A model generated the notes under the pieces. That model searched no databases, was not told where the DNA came from, and worked only from the letters and a program-made list of their open reading frames with translations. The position numbers and the translations under genes are program-made. 8,297 bases of DNA from Betaproteobacteria bacterium. Lineage in GTDB: Bacteria > Pseudomonadota > Gammaproteobacteria > Burkholderiales > SG8-41. Positions 1-6,368 of this stretch are shown one piece after another. Position 1 is the first letter of the stretch. Every line of letters starts with the position of its first letter. The stretch lies in assembly GCA_016177355.1 (NCBI GenBank), contig JACOVL010000100.1:1-8297 (forward strand). The letters are read 5' to 3'.

Positions 1-1365
1 CCAGTCGCGCCAGGCGCGGATCGCGTCGGCGCAGGCTTCGGGCGTGCGAAAGCCCGCGATGCCCGCGTCGCGCAGCAGTGCGAGCGAAGCGTCGGCATGC
101 GGCGTGAGAAAAACAGCCAGCGGCTTGGTTTTCGGTTGTGCCGCGACGATGGGCTCCACGGCGATCTGCGGCTGGAACTGTGCCGAGCTGCCGGTCACCG
201 TCAGCACCAGGTCGCAATGGCCGGAGGCGAGCAGCTCGTCCAGCACCGCGCTGTAGATTTCCTTCTTCGCCCCGGCGAGCGTGAGATCGGTCAACCGCGC
301 CTTCCCGATGCGGATTTGCTTCCGCGCGAGCTTGGCGATGACCCGGTCGGCCGGCGGCACGACTTCGACGCCGAGCGTGCCCAGCCGGTCCACCACGGTG
401 GCCGCGCCGCCGCCGGTCGTCGTCATCGCAGCGACGCGGTGGCGCGCCGCCGGCCTCTGGCCGAGGACCAGCGCCGGCAGCTCGAACAGGGTCTCGAGGA
501 GATCCACCCGCAGCATGCCGTGGGCGCGGAAGAACGCGCCGGCGGTGTCGTCCGACCCGGTCATCGCGCCGGTGTGGGAGGAGGCGAGCTCGACGCCCAC
601 GTCCGAGCGGCCGAGCTTGTAGACGACGATGGGCTTGCCCGCGTCGTAGGCGCGCCGCGCCGCGCGGGACAGGCGCTCCGCGTCGCGTATCGTTTCCATG
701 AACAGCAGGATCGCGCGCGTGTCCGCGTCGTCCACGAGGATGTCGGCGATCTCGCCCGTCGAAACGTCGGATTCGTTGCCGACCGAAACCAGCTTGGAGA
801 AGCCCAGCCCGCGCCCGAGGCCGCGCGACATGAGGCCGCCCATCATGCTGCCGCTCTGCGAGATGACGGCGACCGGCCCCGGCGTGATCTCCGCCCGCTC
901 GAGCACGGCGTTGACCGACAGCACGAAGTGTGAGTGGATGTCGATGAGCCCGATGCAGTTGGGCCCGATCAGCCGCACGCCGCCGGCCCGCGCGAGCGCA
1001 AGCAGTTCTTCCTGGCGCCGCCGTCCCGTGTCGCCGGTCTCGGCGTAGCCGTCGCTGAAGATGGTGACGACGGGCACCTTTTTCTCGCAGCACTGCTCGA
1101 GCGCGCCGGCTACCGACCCGGTCGGCACCATGATGAACGCGTGGTCCACCGCTTCCGGCACCGAGCGCAGGTCGGGGTAGGCCTTCTCGCCGAAGATCTC
1201 GCCGCGGCCGGGGTTGATCGGGTAGACGCGCCCGGGGTAGCCGTGCTTCCTGAGGAACCGTTGAGGGCGTGAGGTATTCTTGGCCGCGTCGCCGGAAGCG
1301 CCGATCAGCGCGACAGATCTCGGCGCGAACAGCGCCCGCGCGAACTGGCTTGGTTTCCCAGTCAC
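1..1365 (-). CDS. Acyl-CoA synthetase (NDP-forming)-like protein, 3' end beyond the window
   Basis: The 455 visible residues match the alpha-type part of NDP-forming acyl-CoA synthetases (ADP-forming acetyl-CoA synthetase / succinyl-CoA ligase superfamily), which interconvert acid, CoA and NTP with acyl-CoA. A Rossmann CoA-binding domain spans about residues 12-145 (SVALIGASG at 17-25, RLIGPNCIG at 131-139). It is followed by a ligase-type flavodoxin-like domain with VAVISQSGS (165-173) and SVGNESDVSTGE (194-205). SSHTGAMTG (262-270) holds His264, the likely phospho-histidine of the family. A second ligase-like domain begins near residue 310 (TTTGGGAA) and is cut by the window edge. An ATP-grasp domain would be expected further left but is not seen. 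The GTG start is chosen because an in-frame TGA lies two codons upstream and the family N-terminus follows directly. It begins 24 bp after the acyl-CoA dehydrogenase stop, inside a heptamer repeat, with no clear Shine-Dalgarno. A CoA-binding regulatory or acyltransferase fusion is a less likely alternative. Confidence 0.85.
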   Translation of the reverse strand, partial: MTGKPSQFARALFAPRSVALIGASGDAAKNTSRPQRFLRKHGYPGRVYPINPGRGEIFGEKAYPDLRSVPEAVDHAFIMVPTGSVAGALEQCCEKKVPVVTIFSDGYAETGDTGRRRQEELLALARAGGVRLIGPNCIGLIDIHSHFVLSVNAVLERAEITPGPVAVISQSGSMMGGLMSRGLGRGLGFSKLVSVGNESDVSTGEIADILVDDADTRAILLFMETIRDAERLSRAARRAYDAGKPIVVYKLGRSDVGVELASSHTGAMTGSDDTAGAFFRAHGMLRVDLLETLFELPALVLGQRPAARHRVAAMTTTGGGAATVVDRLGTLGVEVVPPADRVIAKLARKQIRIGKARLTDLTLAGAKKEIYSAVLDELLASGHCDLVLTVTGSSAQFQPQIAVEPIVAAQPKTKPLAVFLTPHADASLALLRDAGIAGFRTPEACADAIRAWRDW

Positions 1366-1393
1366 GAGTCACCAGTCACAAGTCACCAGTCAC
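1359..1393. repeat. Five tandem NAGTCAC heptamers at a gene junction
   Basis: On the plus strand five exact 7-bp units lie end to end: CAGTCAC, GAGTCAC, CAGTCAC, AAGTCAC, CAGTCAC. Only the first base varies. On the coding (minus) strand the unit reads GTGACTN. The first minus-strand unit contains the TGA stop of the acyl-CoA dehydrogenase gene, and the last supplies the GTG start of the acyl-CoA synthetase gene. Because 7 is not a multiple of 3, the array shifts through all reading frames. A related, degenerate cluster lies at 3973-4002. Confidence 0.9.
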
Positions 1394-2553
1394 GCCTTAT
1401 CGGGTTTCGGCGGGCGCTGGGAGAAGGTGCGCTCGAACACGCCTTCGGCAATGCGGTTTTTCAGGATCTCGATCGAGCCGCCGGCGATCATCCAGCCGCG
1501 GCACTTGCGGAAGCACCACTCGATCAATGTGTCCTCGGTGTAGCCCATGCCGCCCATCACCTGCATCGCTTCCGAGCAGATTTCGAAGCCGGCCTGGTTG
1601 CAGTAGGCCTTGGCGATCGCGGTCTCGTCGGCGGACGGGAAGCCGCGGTCGGCGTTGGCCGCCGCGCGGTAGAGCAGGAGCTGGCCCGCGTCGAGCTTGA
1701 TTTTCATGTCGGCGAACTTCCACTGCAGGCCCTGGAACTCGGCGAGGTGCCGCCCGAACTGCTTCCGGGTGAGCGCCCATTGCCGCGCCTGCTCGTAGCA
1801 ATAGCGGCCGAGCGCGAGCGCGCGCGCGGTGTTGCCGATGCGCTCGACGTTGAAGCCGGCGATCTGCTTCTTGAAGCCGCCTTCCTTCAGCACCACGTTC
1901 CCGGGCGGCACGCGCACGTTGTCGAACCAGGTGGTAACCCACTCCTCGCCGTTCATGAAGGAGGACGGCTTGCTCTGCTTCACGCCCGGGGCGTTCCTCT
2001 CGATCAGCACCGAGCCGATACCGTCCGTGCCCGGCCCGTAGCGCACGTAGACCAGCATCACGTCGGCGTAGTGGGCGTGAGTCGTGAATACCTTCTGCCC
2101 GTTCACGCGGTAGCCGTCGCCGTCGGGCGTGGCGGTGGTCTTCAGCTCGGTGACGGCGGAGCCGGCGTCGGGCTCGGTCATGGCGACGCAGGTTATTGCC
2201 TCGCCCGAGAGCAACCGTTTGAGATAACGCTTCTTCTGATCTTCCGTGCCGTATTCCGCGAGCACGCGGATCGCGCCGAAGTTGCCGGCCTGCACCACGT
2301 CCGCGCTCCTCGGGCACGCTTGCGCCACGGTCTCGATCGCGATCACCGCGTCCATCAGCGTGCCGCCCTGGCCGCCGTCCTTCTCGGCGATGGTGATGCC
2401 CATCAGCCCCTGCCGCGCCATCAATTTCGAGACATCCCAGGGATGCCCGGGAGCGTGGGCGCGCTCGAGCGCGCCCGCGCGCAGGTGCTTCTCGGCGAAG
2501 CCGCGCACCGCGTCGCGGAATCGCTTCTGCTCCTCAGTGAGCTCGAAGTTCAC
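1390..2553 (-). CDS. Acyl-CoA dehydrogenase family flavoprotein
   Basis: This 387-residue protein has the usual length of an FAD-dependent acyl-CoA dehydrogenase, which forms a 2,3-enoyl-CoA and passes electrons to ETF. The N-terminal helical domain starts with FELTEEQKRFRDAVRGFAE. The middle beta domain carries the TEPDAGS signature (126-132). The C-terminal helical domain carries TRKQFGR (262-268), QVMGGMGYTED (331-341) and GGSIEI (358-363). The usual catalytic Glu of the YEGT motif is absent (IAGGSIEI here). A Glu sits at 237 in NVERIG, where isovaleryl-CoA and long-chain dehydrogenases keep their base. The ORF stays open upstream to 2625, but GTG at 2553 is preferred. It has a GAGGAG ribosome site just before it, and the upstream extension has no family similarity and would overlap the preceding gene. 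The gene starts 7 bp after the MmgE/PrpD stop. The chain length or branching of the substrate is unknown. Confidence 0.93.
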   Translation of the reverse strand: MNFELTEEQKRFRDAVRGFAEKHLRAGALERAHAPGHPWDVSKLMARQGLMGITIAEKDGGQGGTLMDAVIAIETVAQACPRSADVVQAGNFGAIRVLAEYGTEDQKKRYLKRLLSGEAITCVAMTEPDAGSAVTELKTTATPDGDGYRVNGQKVFTTHAHYADVMLVYVRYGPGTDGIGSVLIERNAPGVKQSKPSSFMNGEEWVTTWFDNVRVPPGNVVLKEGGFKKQIAGFNVERIGNTARALALGRYCYEQARQWALTRKQFGRHLAEFQGLQWKFADMKIKLDAGQLLLYRAAANADRGFPSADETAIAKAYCNQAGFEICSEAMQVMGGMGYTEDTLIEWCFRKCRGWMIAGGSIEILKNRIAEGVFERTFSQRPPKPDKA

Positions 2554-2556
2554 AGG

Positions 2557-2563
2557 CTCCTCA
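2557..2563 (-). promoter_or_regulatory. Shine-Dalgarno overlapping the upstream stop codon
   Basis: The minus strand reads TGAGGAG, then three bases, then GTG. The TGA is the stop of the upstream MmgE/PrpD gene and the GAGGAG serves the acyl-CoA dehydrogenase, so termination and re-initiation are likely coupled. This site decides the GTG start at 2553. Confidence 0.75.
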
Positions 2564-3958
2564 CGCACGCAGCAGCGGGCGCAACTTTCTCGCGTCCGCC
2601 AGGCGCTCCAGGTTCCAGACCGCATCGCACAGGGCGCGGGCGCGCTTCTTCCCCAGTACCGGCGCCATCAGGTGGAAGCCCTTCTCGTCCACCTCGGCGC
2701 GCGTCATCGGGTTCTGCGCGGTGCCGCGCACCGCCCTGGTGTGGTGGCGCAGCTCGCGCCCGCCCTTGAGGCGCAGCTCGACGATGCCCTGGCGCGAGGG
2801 CAACGCCCGCGTCAGCTCTTCATCACCGTACAGCTCGACGCGGTTCCTCACCGCCAGCACCTGCTTGTCGCGCATGCGCTTCTCGTCGTGCGCGGACTCG
2901 AAAGTGACGATGCCGTCCGTGAGCATCACCGCGCACAGGTGCTGCATGCAGATGTCCGGCATGTTGCGGTTGTCGGTGGTGTTCGCGCCCTGGCGCGCAA
3001 CCCGCACCGTGATTCTCTCCACGTCGCCGGCCTTGAGTTTGTGAGCGCGGATGAGATCGAGCAGGGAATCGAGCGGCGCCTGGATCGGCGAGCCCACCGA
3101 CCAGCGCTTGATGTTGGTGTTCATGATCTCCCAGGTCGAGCCGAGGTCCTGCACCAGGCGCTGCGGCTCCGGCGCTTTCCCGATGCGGCGCGTCTCGTCG
3201 TAGGCGACGAAAAAGTTGCGCTCGCCGGAGAACACGTCCTCGACGCCGGTGAAGCCCGCGGCGACCATCGTGGCGGCGACGGTGCCGTTCCTCGCCGCCA
3301 TGCCGCCGAAGTCGAACGCCTTCTCGATGTGCTCCTCGTCCCGCATCCAGCACGAGATGCCCGAGCACTGCTGAGCGGCGTAGGACAGCAGCCAGCGCGC
3401 GCGCCGGGCGTCGGCGCCCGCGAGCGCGCCGGCCGCCGCCGCCGCGCCGAACGTCGGCCCGAAACTGTGGCTGGAGTGCCCGGCGTCGCGGAAGTCGTAG
3501 GCGTGCAGCGCCAGGTTGAGCCGGGTGCCGACATCGTAGCCGAGCGCCACCGCGCGCAGCAGATCGCGGCCGCCACGTCCCTCGCGCTCGGCCATGGCGA
3601 GAGCCGCGGGCACGATGGCGCAGCCGGGGTGCGACAGCGAGGGCGCGTGGGAGTCGTCGGTCTCGTCGGCGTGGGCGAGCATGCCGTTGGCGAGCGCGGC
3701 GTGCTGGGCGGTGGTGACGAGCCGCGAGCCGGCCACGCACGCCTCCTTAGTCCCGCCCAGCTTCTTCGCGTAGGCGATCGCCTTCTTTCCCGGCAGCAGG
3801 CGCGAACCGGACACCATCGCCGCGATGGTGTCGAGCACGTGGTGCCTGGTTTTTTCCTTGACCGCCTCCGGCAGCGGCCGTTTCAGCGCGCCGGCGATGT
3901 ACTCGGAGAGCTCCCGCATCAGCGGCGAGACCTCGGAGGAATTTTCTTTTCTGTTCAT
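2561..3958 (-). CDS. MmgE/PrpD family protein (first of two; middle of operon)
   Basis: From ATG at 3958 this is 465 residues, the usual size of the MmgE/PrpD family. That family includes 2-methylcitrate dehydratase, cis-aconitate decarboxylase and iminodisuccinate epimerase. The N-terminal helical domain has LPEAVKEKTRHHVLDTIAAMVSG in order, then HADETDDSH (96-104) and SHPG (109-112). Further on come HSSHSFGPTFGAAAAAG with His164, EKAFDFGGMAARNG with Lys213, and IKRWSVGSPIQAPLDS with Lys284. By family comparison these His and Lys residues line the active site. The usual HPG of the Lys213 segment is replaced by DFGG, which separates it from the paralogue at 4888-6222. The start is uncertain: GTG at 3979 (in a heptamer copy) and TTG at 3982 are also in frame, and none has a good Shine-Dalgarno. 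It probably acts on a hydroxy- or polycarboxylic acid in the cytoplasm; the substrate is not identifiable. Confidence 0.9.
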   Translation of the reverse strand: MNRKENSSEVSPLMRELSEYIAGALKRPLPEAVKEKTRHHVLDTIAAMVSGSRLLPGKKAIAYAKKLGGTKEACVAGSRLVTTAQHAALANGMLAHADETDDSHAPSLSHPGCAIVPAALAMAEREGRGGRDLLRAVALGYDVGTRLNLALHAYDFRDAGHSSHSFGPTFGAAAAAGALAGADARRARWLLSYAAQQCSGISCWMRDEEHIEKAFDFGGMAARNGTVAATMVAAGFTGVEDVFSGERNFFVAYDETRRIGKAPEPQRLVQDLGSTWEIMNTNIKRWSVGSPIQAPLDSLLDLIRAHKLKAGDVERITVRVARQGANTTDNRNMPDICMQHLCAVMLTDGIVTFESAHDEKRMRDKQVLAVRNRVELYGDEELTRALPSRQGIVELRLKGGRELRHHTRAVRGTAQNPMTRAEVDEKGFHLMAPVLGKKRARALCDAVWNLERLADARKLRPLLRA

Positions 3959-3964
3959 AATCAA

Positions 3965-3976
3965 ACTGTTAACAGT
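3965..3976. other. Perfect 12-bp palindrome near an MmgE/PrpD gene start
   Basis: ACTGTTAACAGT is identical to its own reverse complement. It lies 7 bp upstream of the ATG at 3958, within an AT-rich pocket that is unusual in this GC-rich window. It could be an operator half-site pair or chance. It contains TTAACA, one mismatch from a -35 box, but no matching -10 was found at proper spacing. Confidence 0.5.
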
Positions 3977-4002
3977 CACCAATCACGCCCATCATCAGTC
4001 AC
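3973..4002. repeat. Degenerate heptamer cluster related to the 1359-1393 array
   Basis: On the plus strand CAGTCAC (3973-3979) is followed directly by CAATCAC (3980-3986, one mismatch), and another CAGTCAC lies at 3996-4002. The cluster fills the junction between the SDR-fold gene stop (4008) and the MmgE/PrpD start. The 3973-3979 copy reads GTGACTG on the coding strand, and its GTG is in frame with the MmgE/PrpD gene, the same arrangement as at 1365. Confidence 0.6.
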
Positions 4003-4007
4003 CGGTT

Positions 4008-4787
4008 TCAAGGCATGTAGGTGCCGCCGTTGACGTGTATTGCCTGTCCGGTGAGGAAGCGCGACTCCGGCCCGCACAGCATCCGTACCATGGCGGCGAC
4101 TTCCTGCGGCTCGCCGCGGCGCCCGACCGGCGGGACCGCCGCCCTGCGGTGCTCGGGCAGCTCCGACGTGCTGGAGGTCCCGCGCACCGTCCGGATCAGG
4201 CCGGGCACGACGCAGTTGACCGTGATGTGATGCGGCGCGAGATCGAAGGCGAGGCCCTTGGTGAGCGCCGCGAGCCCGCCTTTGGCCGTGACCACGTGCA
4301 GTCGGCCCTCGACGCCCTTGTGGCCGGTCGCGCCGCCGATGTTGACGATGGCGCCGCCGCCGGCGCGGATCATGTGCGGAGCCGCCGCCTGCGCGCAGAG
4401 GAAGGCGCCGTCGAGCACGATGGCGAGCACCCGGCGCCATTCCTCGAGGCTGATTTTCGGGAACGGCGTCTCGATCCGCACCGCGGCGTTGTTGACCAGG
4501 ATGTCGAGCCGGCCGAAGCGCTTCACGGTCTCGTCCACCATCCTCGACACCGCTTTGGGATCGGTGATGTCGGCGATGTGCATCGCCGCTTTGCCACCGG
4601 CTTTTTCGATCATGCCGACGGTTTCCTGCGCCTCGTCGCGCGAGGTGTTCGCATTCACCATCACCGCCGCGCCGCCCGCCGCGAGCGAGCGCCCGATGGC
4701 GCGCCCGATGTTGCGCGCGCCGCCGGTGACGAGCGCGACCTTGCCGGCGAGCTCGTCGTCCTTCCTCATGCCGATATTGCCCGTCAT
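4008..4787 (-). CDS. SDR-fold oxidoreductase-like protein with a degenerate active site
   Basis: This 259-residue protein has the classical SDR layout. A Rossmann nucleotide-binding motif TGGARNIG is at 21-28, an acidic IADITD turn at 71-76, NNAA at 99-102, and the C-terminal LTGQAIHVNGG at 245-255. By alignment to the family only the Lys (169) of the Asn-Ser-Tyr-Lys tetrad remains. The Asn position is Val124 (AIVLDGAF), the Ser position is Gly (NIGGATG, 149-155), and the Tyr position is Val165 in HVVTAK (164-169). It may still bind NAD(P) but use other chemistry, possibly His164, or may not be a redox enzyme. ATG at 4787 is well supported by GGAG five bases upstream. The gene sits between the two MmgE/PrpD genes, 100 bp after one and 49 bp before the other (ATG start). 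Fold assignment is secure; function is not. Confidence 0.88.
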   Translation of the reverse strand: MTGNIGMRKDDELAGKVALVTGGARNIGRAIGRSLAAGGAAVMVNANTSRDEAQETVGMIEKAGGKAAMHIADITDPKAVSRMVDETVKRFGRLDILVNNAAVRIETPFPKISLEEWRRVLAIVLDGAFLCAQAAAPHMIRAGGGAIVNIGGATGHKGVEGRLHVVTAKGGLAALTKGLAFDLAPHHITVNCVVPGLIRTVRGTSSTSELPEHRRAAVPPVGRRGEPQEVAAMVRMLCGPESRFLTGQAIHVNGGTYMP

Positions 4788-4792
4788 TCGTT

Positions 4793-4796
4793 CTCC
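4793..4796 (-). promoter_or_regulatory. Shine-Dalgarno of the SDR-fold gene
   Basis: GGAG on the minus strand lies five bases before ATG at 4787. This supports that start over the internal ATG six codons downstream. Confidence 0.6.
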
Positions 4797-4831
4797 ATGA
4801 AGTTATTCGGGGCGCACGCAGGCGTGGCCGG

Positions 4832-4849
4832 CTTCCGCCAGCGCGAAAG
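4832..4849 (-). other. Short intra-operon hairpin
   Basis: In the minus-strand transcript CUUUCGC, a GCUG loop and GCGGAAG can pair as a 7-bp stem with one G-U pair. It lies in the 100-bp gap between an MmgE/PrpD gene and the SDR-fold gene. No U-run follows, so it is not a standard terminator. It could slow exonucleases or be chance. Confidence 0.3.
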
Positions 4850-4887
4850 ACAGGAAGAAGAAGCGCAGCGGGCGGGCCATGGGCTCT

Positions 4888-6222
4888 TCAGGATGCGACG
4901 GCGGCGCGCGCAAGGGATCCCGCGTCGTCCAGCGTAGTGATCGCCCAGCACATGCGCAGTAGCTTCTCGGCCTGGTCTGCCGGCAGGATGCCGGCGGTGA
5001 GCGCGCGGAATTTCCGCTCGAGATCGTGATCGCTCATCGGCCGCGCCAGCGTGCCCAGAGCGTGCTCGACATGCCTCGAAAACACGCCGCCGTTTTTCAT
5101 CCGGATGGTAGCATATGCCTCGGTCTTCCGCACCGCGCCGTCGGCCGTCGCGGTGACGCGGTCGCGCAACGCGACGACGCGTGGATCGCGCACGCAGCGG
5201 TCGCCGAACTGCTCTTCGCCCGCGGCGCGGTGGGTGAAGGCCGCGGCCGCGGCGTGGTACACGCTGAACTTGCCCTCGAGCCCGTTCTGCGGGTTTTTCT
5301 TGCCAGTCAGCTCCAGCACCAGCGGGCTCACGACGAGCTCGATGCCCTCGACGTCCTCGGGCCTCAGGTCATGGGCGCGGGCGAGCTCGATGCAGCCGTC
5401 TATCGCCGCGTGCACCACCAGCCCGCAGGCGTATGGCTTGTACATATTGGACATGAGCTCGTAGCGCTCGCCCAGGCCCTCGGTGATGACCGCTGGATCG
5501 AAGCGGGTGGAGGCCGCGCGCGCGAAACCGCGCGGCGCCTCGATCGCGCGGGTTGAGCTCGTAAAATCTTTCGCCGCCAGCAGCGCGGCGGCGAGACCGT
5601 TCTGGGCGGCGCGGCCGGGATGCAGGCTCTTGCACATCGAGCCGAACATCTCGCGCAGGCCCGCCGACTGCGTCGCCGCGATGCCGAGCGCCCAGCACAT
5701 TTGCCGCTCGTCGAGCCCGAGCAGCTTGCCGGCCGCCGCCGCCGCGCCGAATACGCCCGCGGTGCCGGTGATGTGCCAGCCGACCTCGTAGTGCTCGGGA
5801 AACACCGACAGCCCGACGCGCTCCTCCGCCTCCACGCCGAGCACGAAGGCGTGGACGATCCCGGCGCCGCTCACCTTGCGCCACTCCGAGTACGCGAGCA
5901 GCGCCGGCCACACCGGCGCGCTGGGATGGACGGCGCGCGCGTGCGTGTCGTCGTAGTCGAGCACGTGCGAGCTGATGCCGTTCACAAGCGCCGCGTTGAG
6001 GATGTCGAGGCGCTCGCCGCGGCCCAGCACGCCGGCCTGCGGCGGCCCGGAGCAGCCGCGTACTGCCGCGAGCGCGCATTCGACCGTCTCGTGGCGCGAG
6101 GCGCCGATCGCGCAGCCGAGCCAGTTGAGCAGCGCGCGCGCGGCTTCGTGGCGCACGCGCTCCGGGATGTCCTCCCAGCGCGAGGCCACGAGGTAGCGGG
6201 CGAGCGTGCGGGTGACTTCCAT
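4888..6222 (-). CDS. MmgE/PrpD family protein (second paralogue; first gene of operon)
   Basis: From ATG at 6222 this is 444 residues. The family pattern is clear. The N-terminus has LARYLVASRWEDIPERVRHE, then LLNWLGCAIGA. The hallmark HVLDYDDTH is at 86-94, followed by His99 in VHPSAP. WHITGTAGVFGAAAAAGKLLGL has His150, and MCKSLHPGRAAQNG (196-209) has Lys198. MYKPYACG (260-267) precedes His271, and KFSVYHAAAAA is at 318-328. These correspond by inference to the His/Lys pocket of cis-aconitate decarboxylase and its relatives. It keeps the canonical KSLHPG segment and so belongs to a different branch from the protein at 2561-3958. Members dehydrate, decarboxylate or epimerise small polycarboxylates; the exact reaction is unknown. 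GTG directly upstream at 6225 is an alternative start. The Shine-Dalgarno is weak. The gene diverges from purE across about 146 bp that holds a candidate promoter. Confidence 0.92.
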   Translation of the reverse strand: MEVTRTLARYLVASRWEDIPERVRHEAARALLNWLGCAIGASRHETVECALAAVRGCSGPPQAGVLGRGERLDILNAALVNGISSHVLDYDDTHARAVHPSAPVWPALLAYSEWRKVSGAGIVHAFVLGVEAEERVGLSVFPEHYEVGWHITGTAGVFGAAAAAGKLLGLDERQMCWALGIAATQSAGLREMFGSMCKSLHPGRAAQNGLAAALLAAKDFTSSTRAIEAPRGFARAASTRFDPAVITEGLGERYELMSNMYKPYACGLVVHAAIDGCIELARAHDLRPEDVEGIELVVSPLVLELTGKKNPQNGLEGKFSVYHAAAAAFTHRAAGEEQFGDRCVRDPRVVALRDRVTATADGAVRKTEAYATIRMKNGGVFSRHVEHALGTLARPMSDHDLERKFRALTAGILPADQAEKLLRMCWAITTLDDAGSLARAAVAS

Positions 6223-6285
6223 CACCGGCTCATGGCGGTAAGCATGGACGGTTTCCTGATCGTGGCGGTCGTGCGCGGGGGAAAA

Positions 6286-6314
6286 ATCTTATCAGCGGCG
6301 GGCGGGCGGCTCAA
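6286..6314 (-). promoter_or_regulatory. Candidate sigma-70 promoter for the minus-strand operon
   Basis: On the minus strand TTGAGC (6314-6309) is followed after exactly 17 bp by TAAGAT (6291-6286). Each box matches the consensus at 4 of 6 positions. This would give a leader of about 55-60 nt before ATG at 6222. It is the best promoter-like pair in the divergent gap. It is sequence matching only. Confidence 0.4.
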
Positions 6315-6335
6315 CCGGAATCGGCGGCAGTGGGA

Positions 6336-6341
6336 TAAAAT
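6336..6341 (+). promoter_or_regulatory. Candidate -10 element upstream of purE
   Basis: TAAAAT matches the TATAAT consensus at 5 of 6 positions, in a short AT-rich stretch of the divergent gap. No convincing -35 is seen 16-18 bp upstream. Transcription starting about 7 bp later would place the Shine-Dalgarno and GTG at 6369 in a short leader and would exclude the ATG at 6342. Confidence 0.35.
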
Positions 6342-6358
6342 ATGGACTCTGAAAAACC

Positions 6359-6364
6359 GGGGAG
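6359..6364 (+). promoter_or_regulatory. Shine-Dalgarno of purE
   Basis: GGGGAG lies four bases before GTG at 6369. It favours this start over the in-frame ATG at 6342, which has no ribosome site. Confidence 0.65.
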
Positions 6365-6368
6365 CGCC

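Noticed and set aside
2554..2625. N-terminal extension of the acyl-CoA dehydrogenase to 2625
   Set aside because: It is the overlap with the 3' end of the upstream MmgE/PrpD gene in another frame. The family N-terminus begins at GTG 2553.
2246..4033. A 595-codon open frame on the plus strand, and other long plus-strand frames at 97-933 and 1747-2769
   Set aside because: They lie antisense to clear family members, have Arg/Ala/His/Val-rich composition without motifs, and are the usual shadows of high-GC coding sequence.
4803..4880. A 25-codon minus-strand ORF (ATG at 4880, TAA at 4803-4805) with a hydrophobic middle, in the gap before the SDR-fold gene
   Set aside because: It has only a weak ribosome site, no recognisable family and a length expected by chance. 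A leader peptide cannot be excluded.
2561..6222. 2-methylcitrate cycle (prp) operon
   Set aside because: MmgE/PrpD proteins are present, but no PrpB, PrpC or AcnD-like gene is seen, and the SDR, dehydrogenase and CoA-ligase neighbours do not fit that pathway.
6211..6226. Inverted repeat GGTGA / TCACC around the start of the first MmgE/PrpD gene, resembling GTGACTTCC at the purE-purC junction
   Set aside because: The arms are only 5 bp. The purC copy is explained by a GTGA stop-start overlap, so a link to the heptamer family is too weak to claim.
6342..6368. Upstream ATG start for purE
   Set aside because: It lacks a Shine-Dalgarno, adds residues not typical of PurE, and overlaps the candidate promoter; GTG at 6369 has GGGGAG at good spacing.
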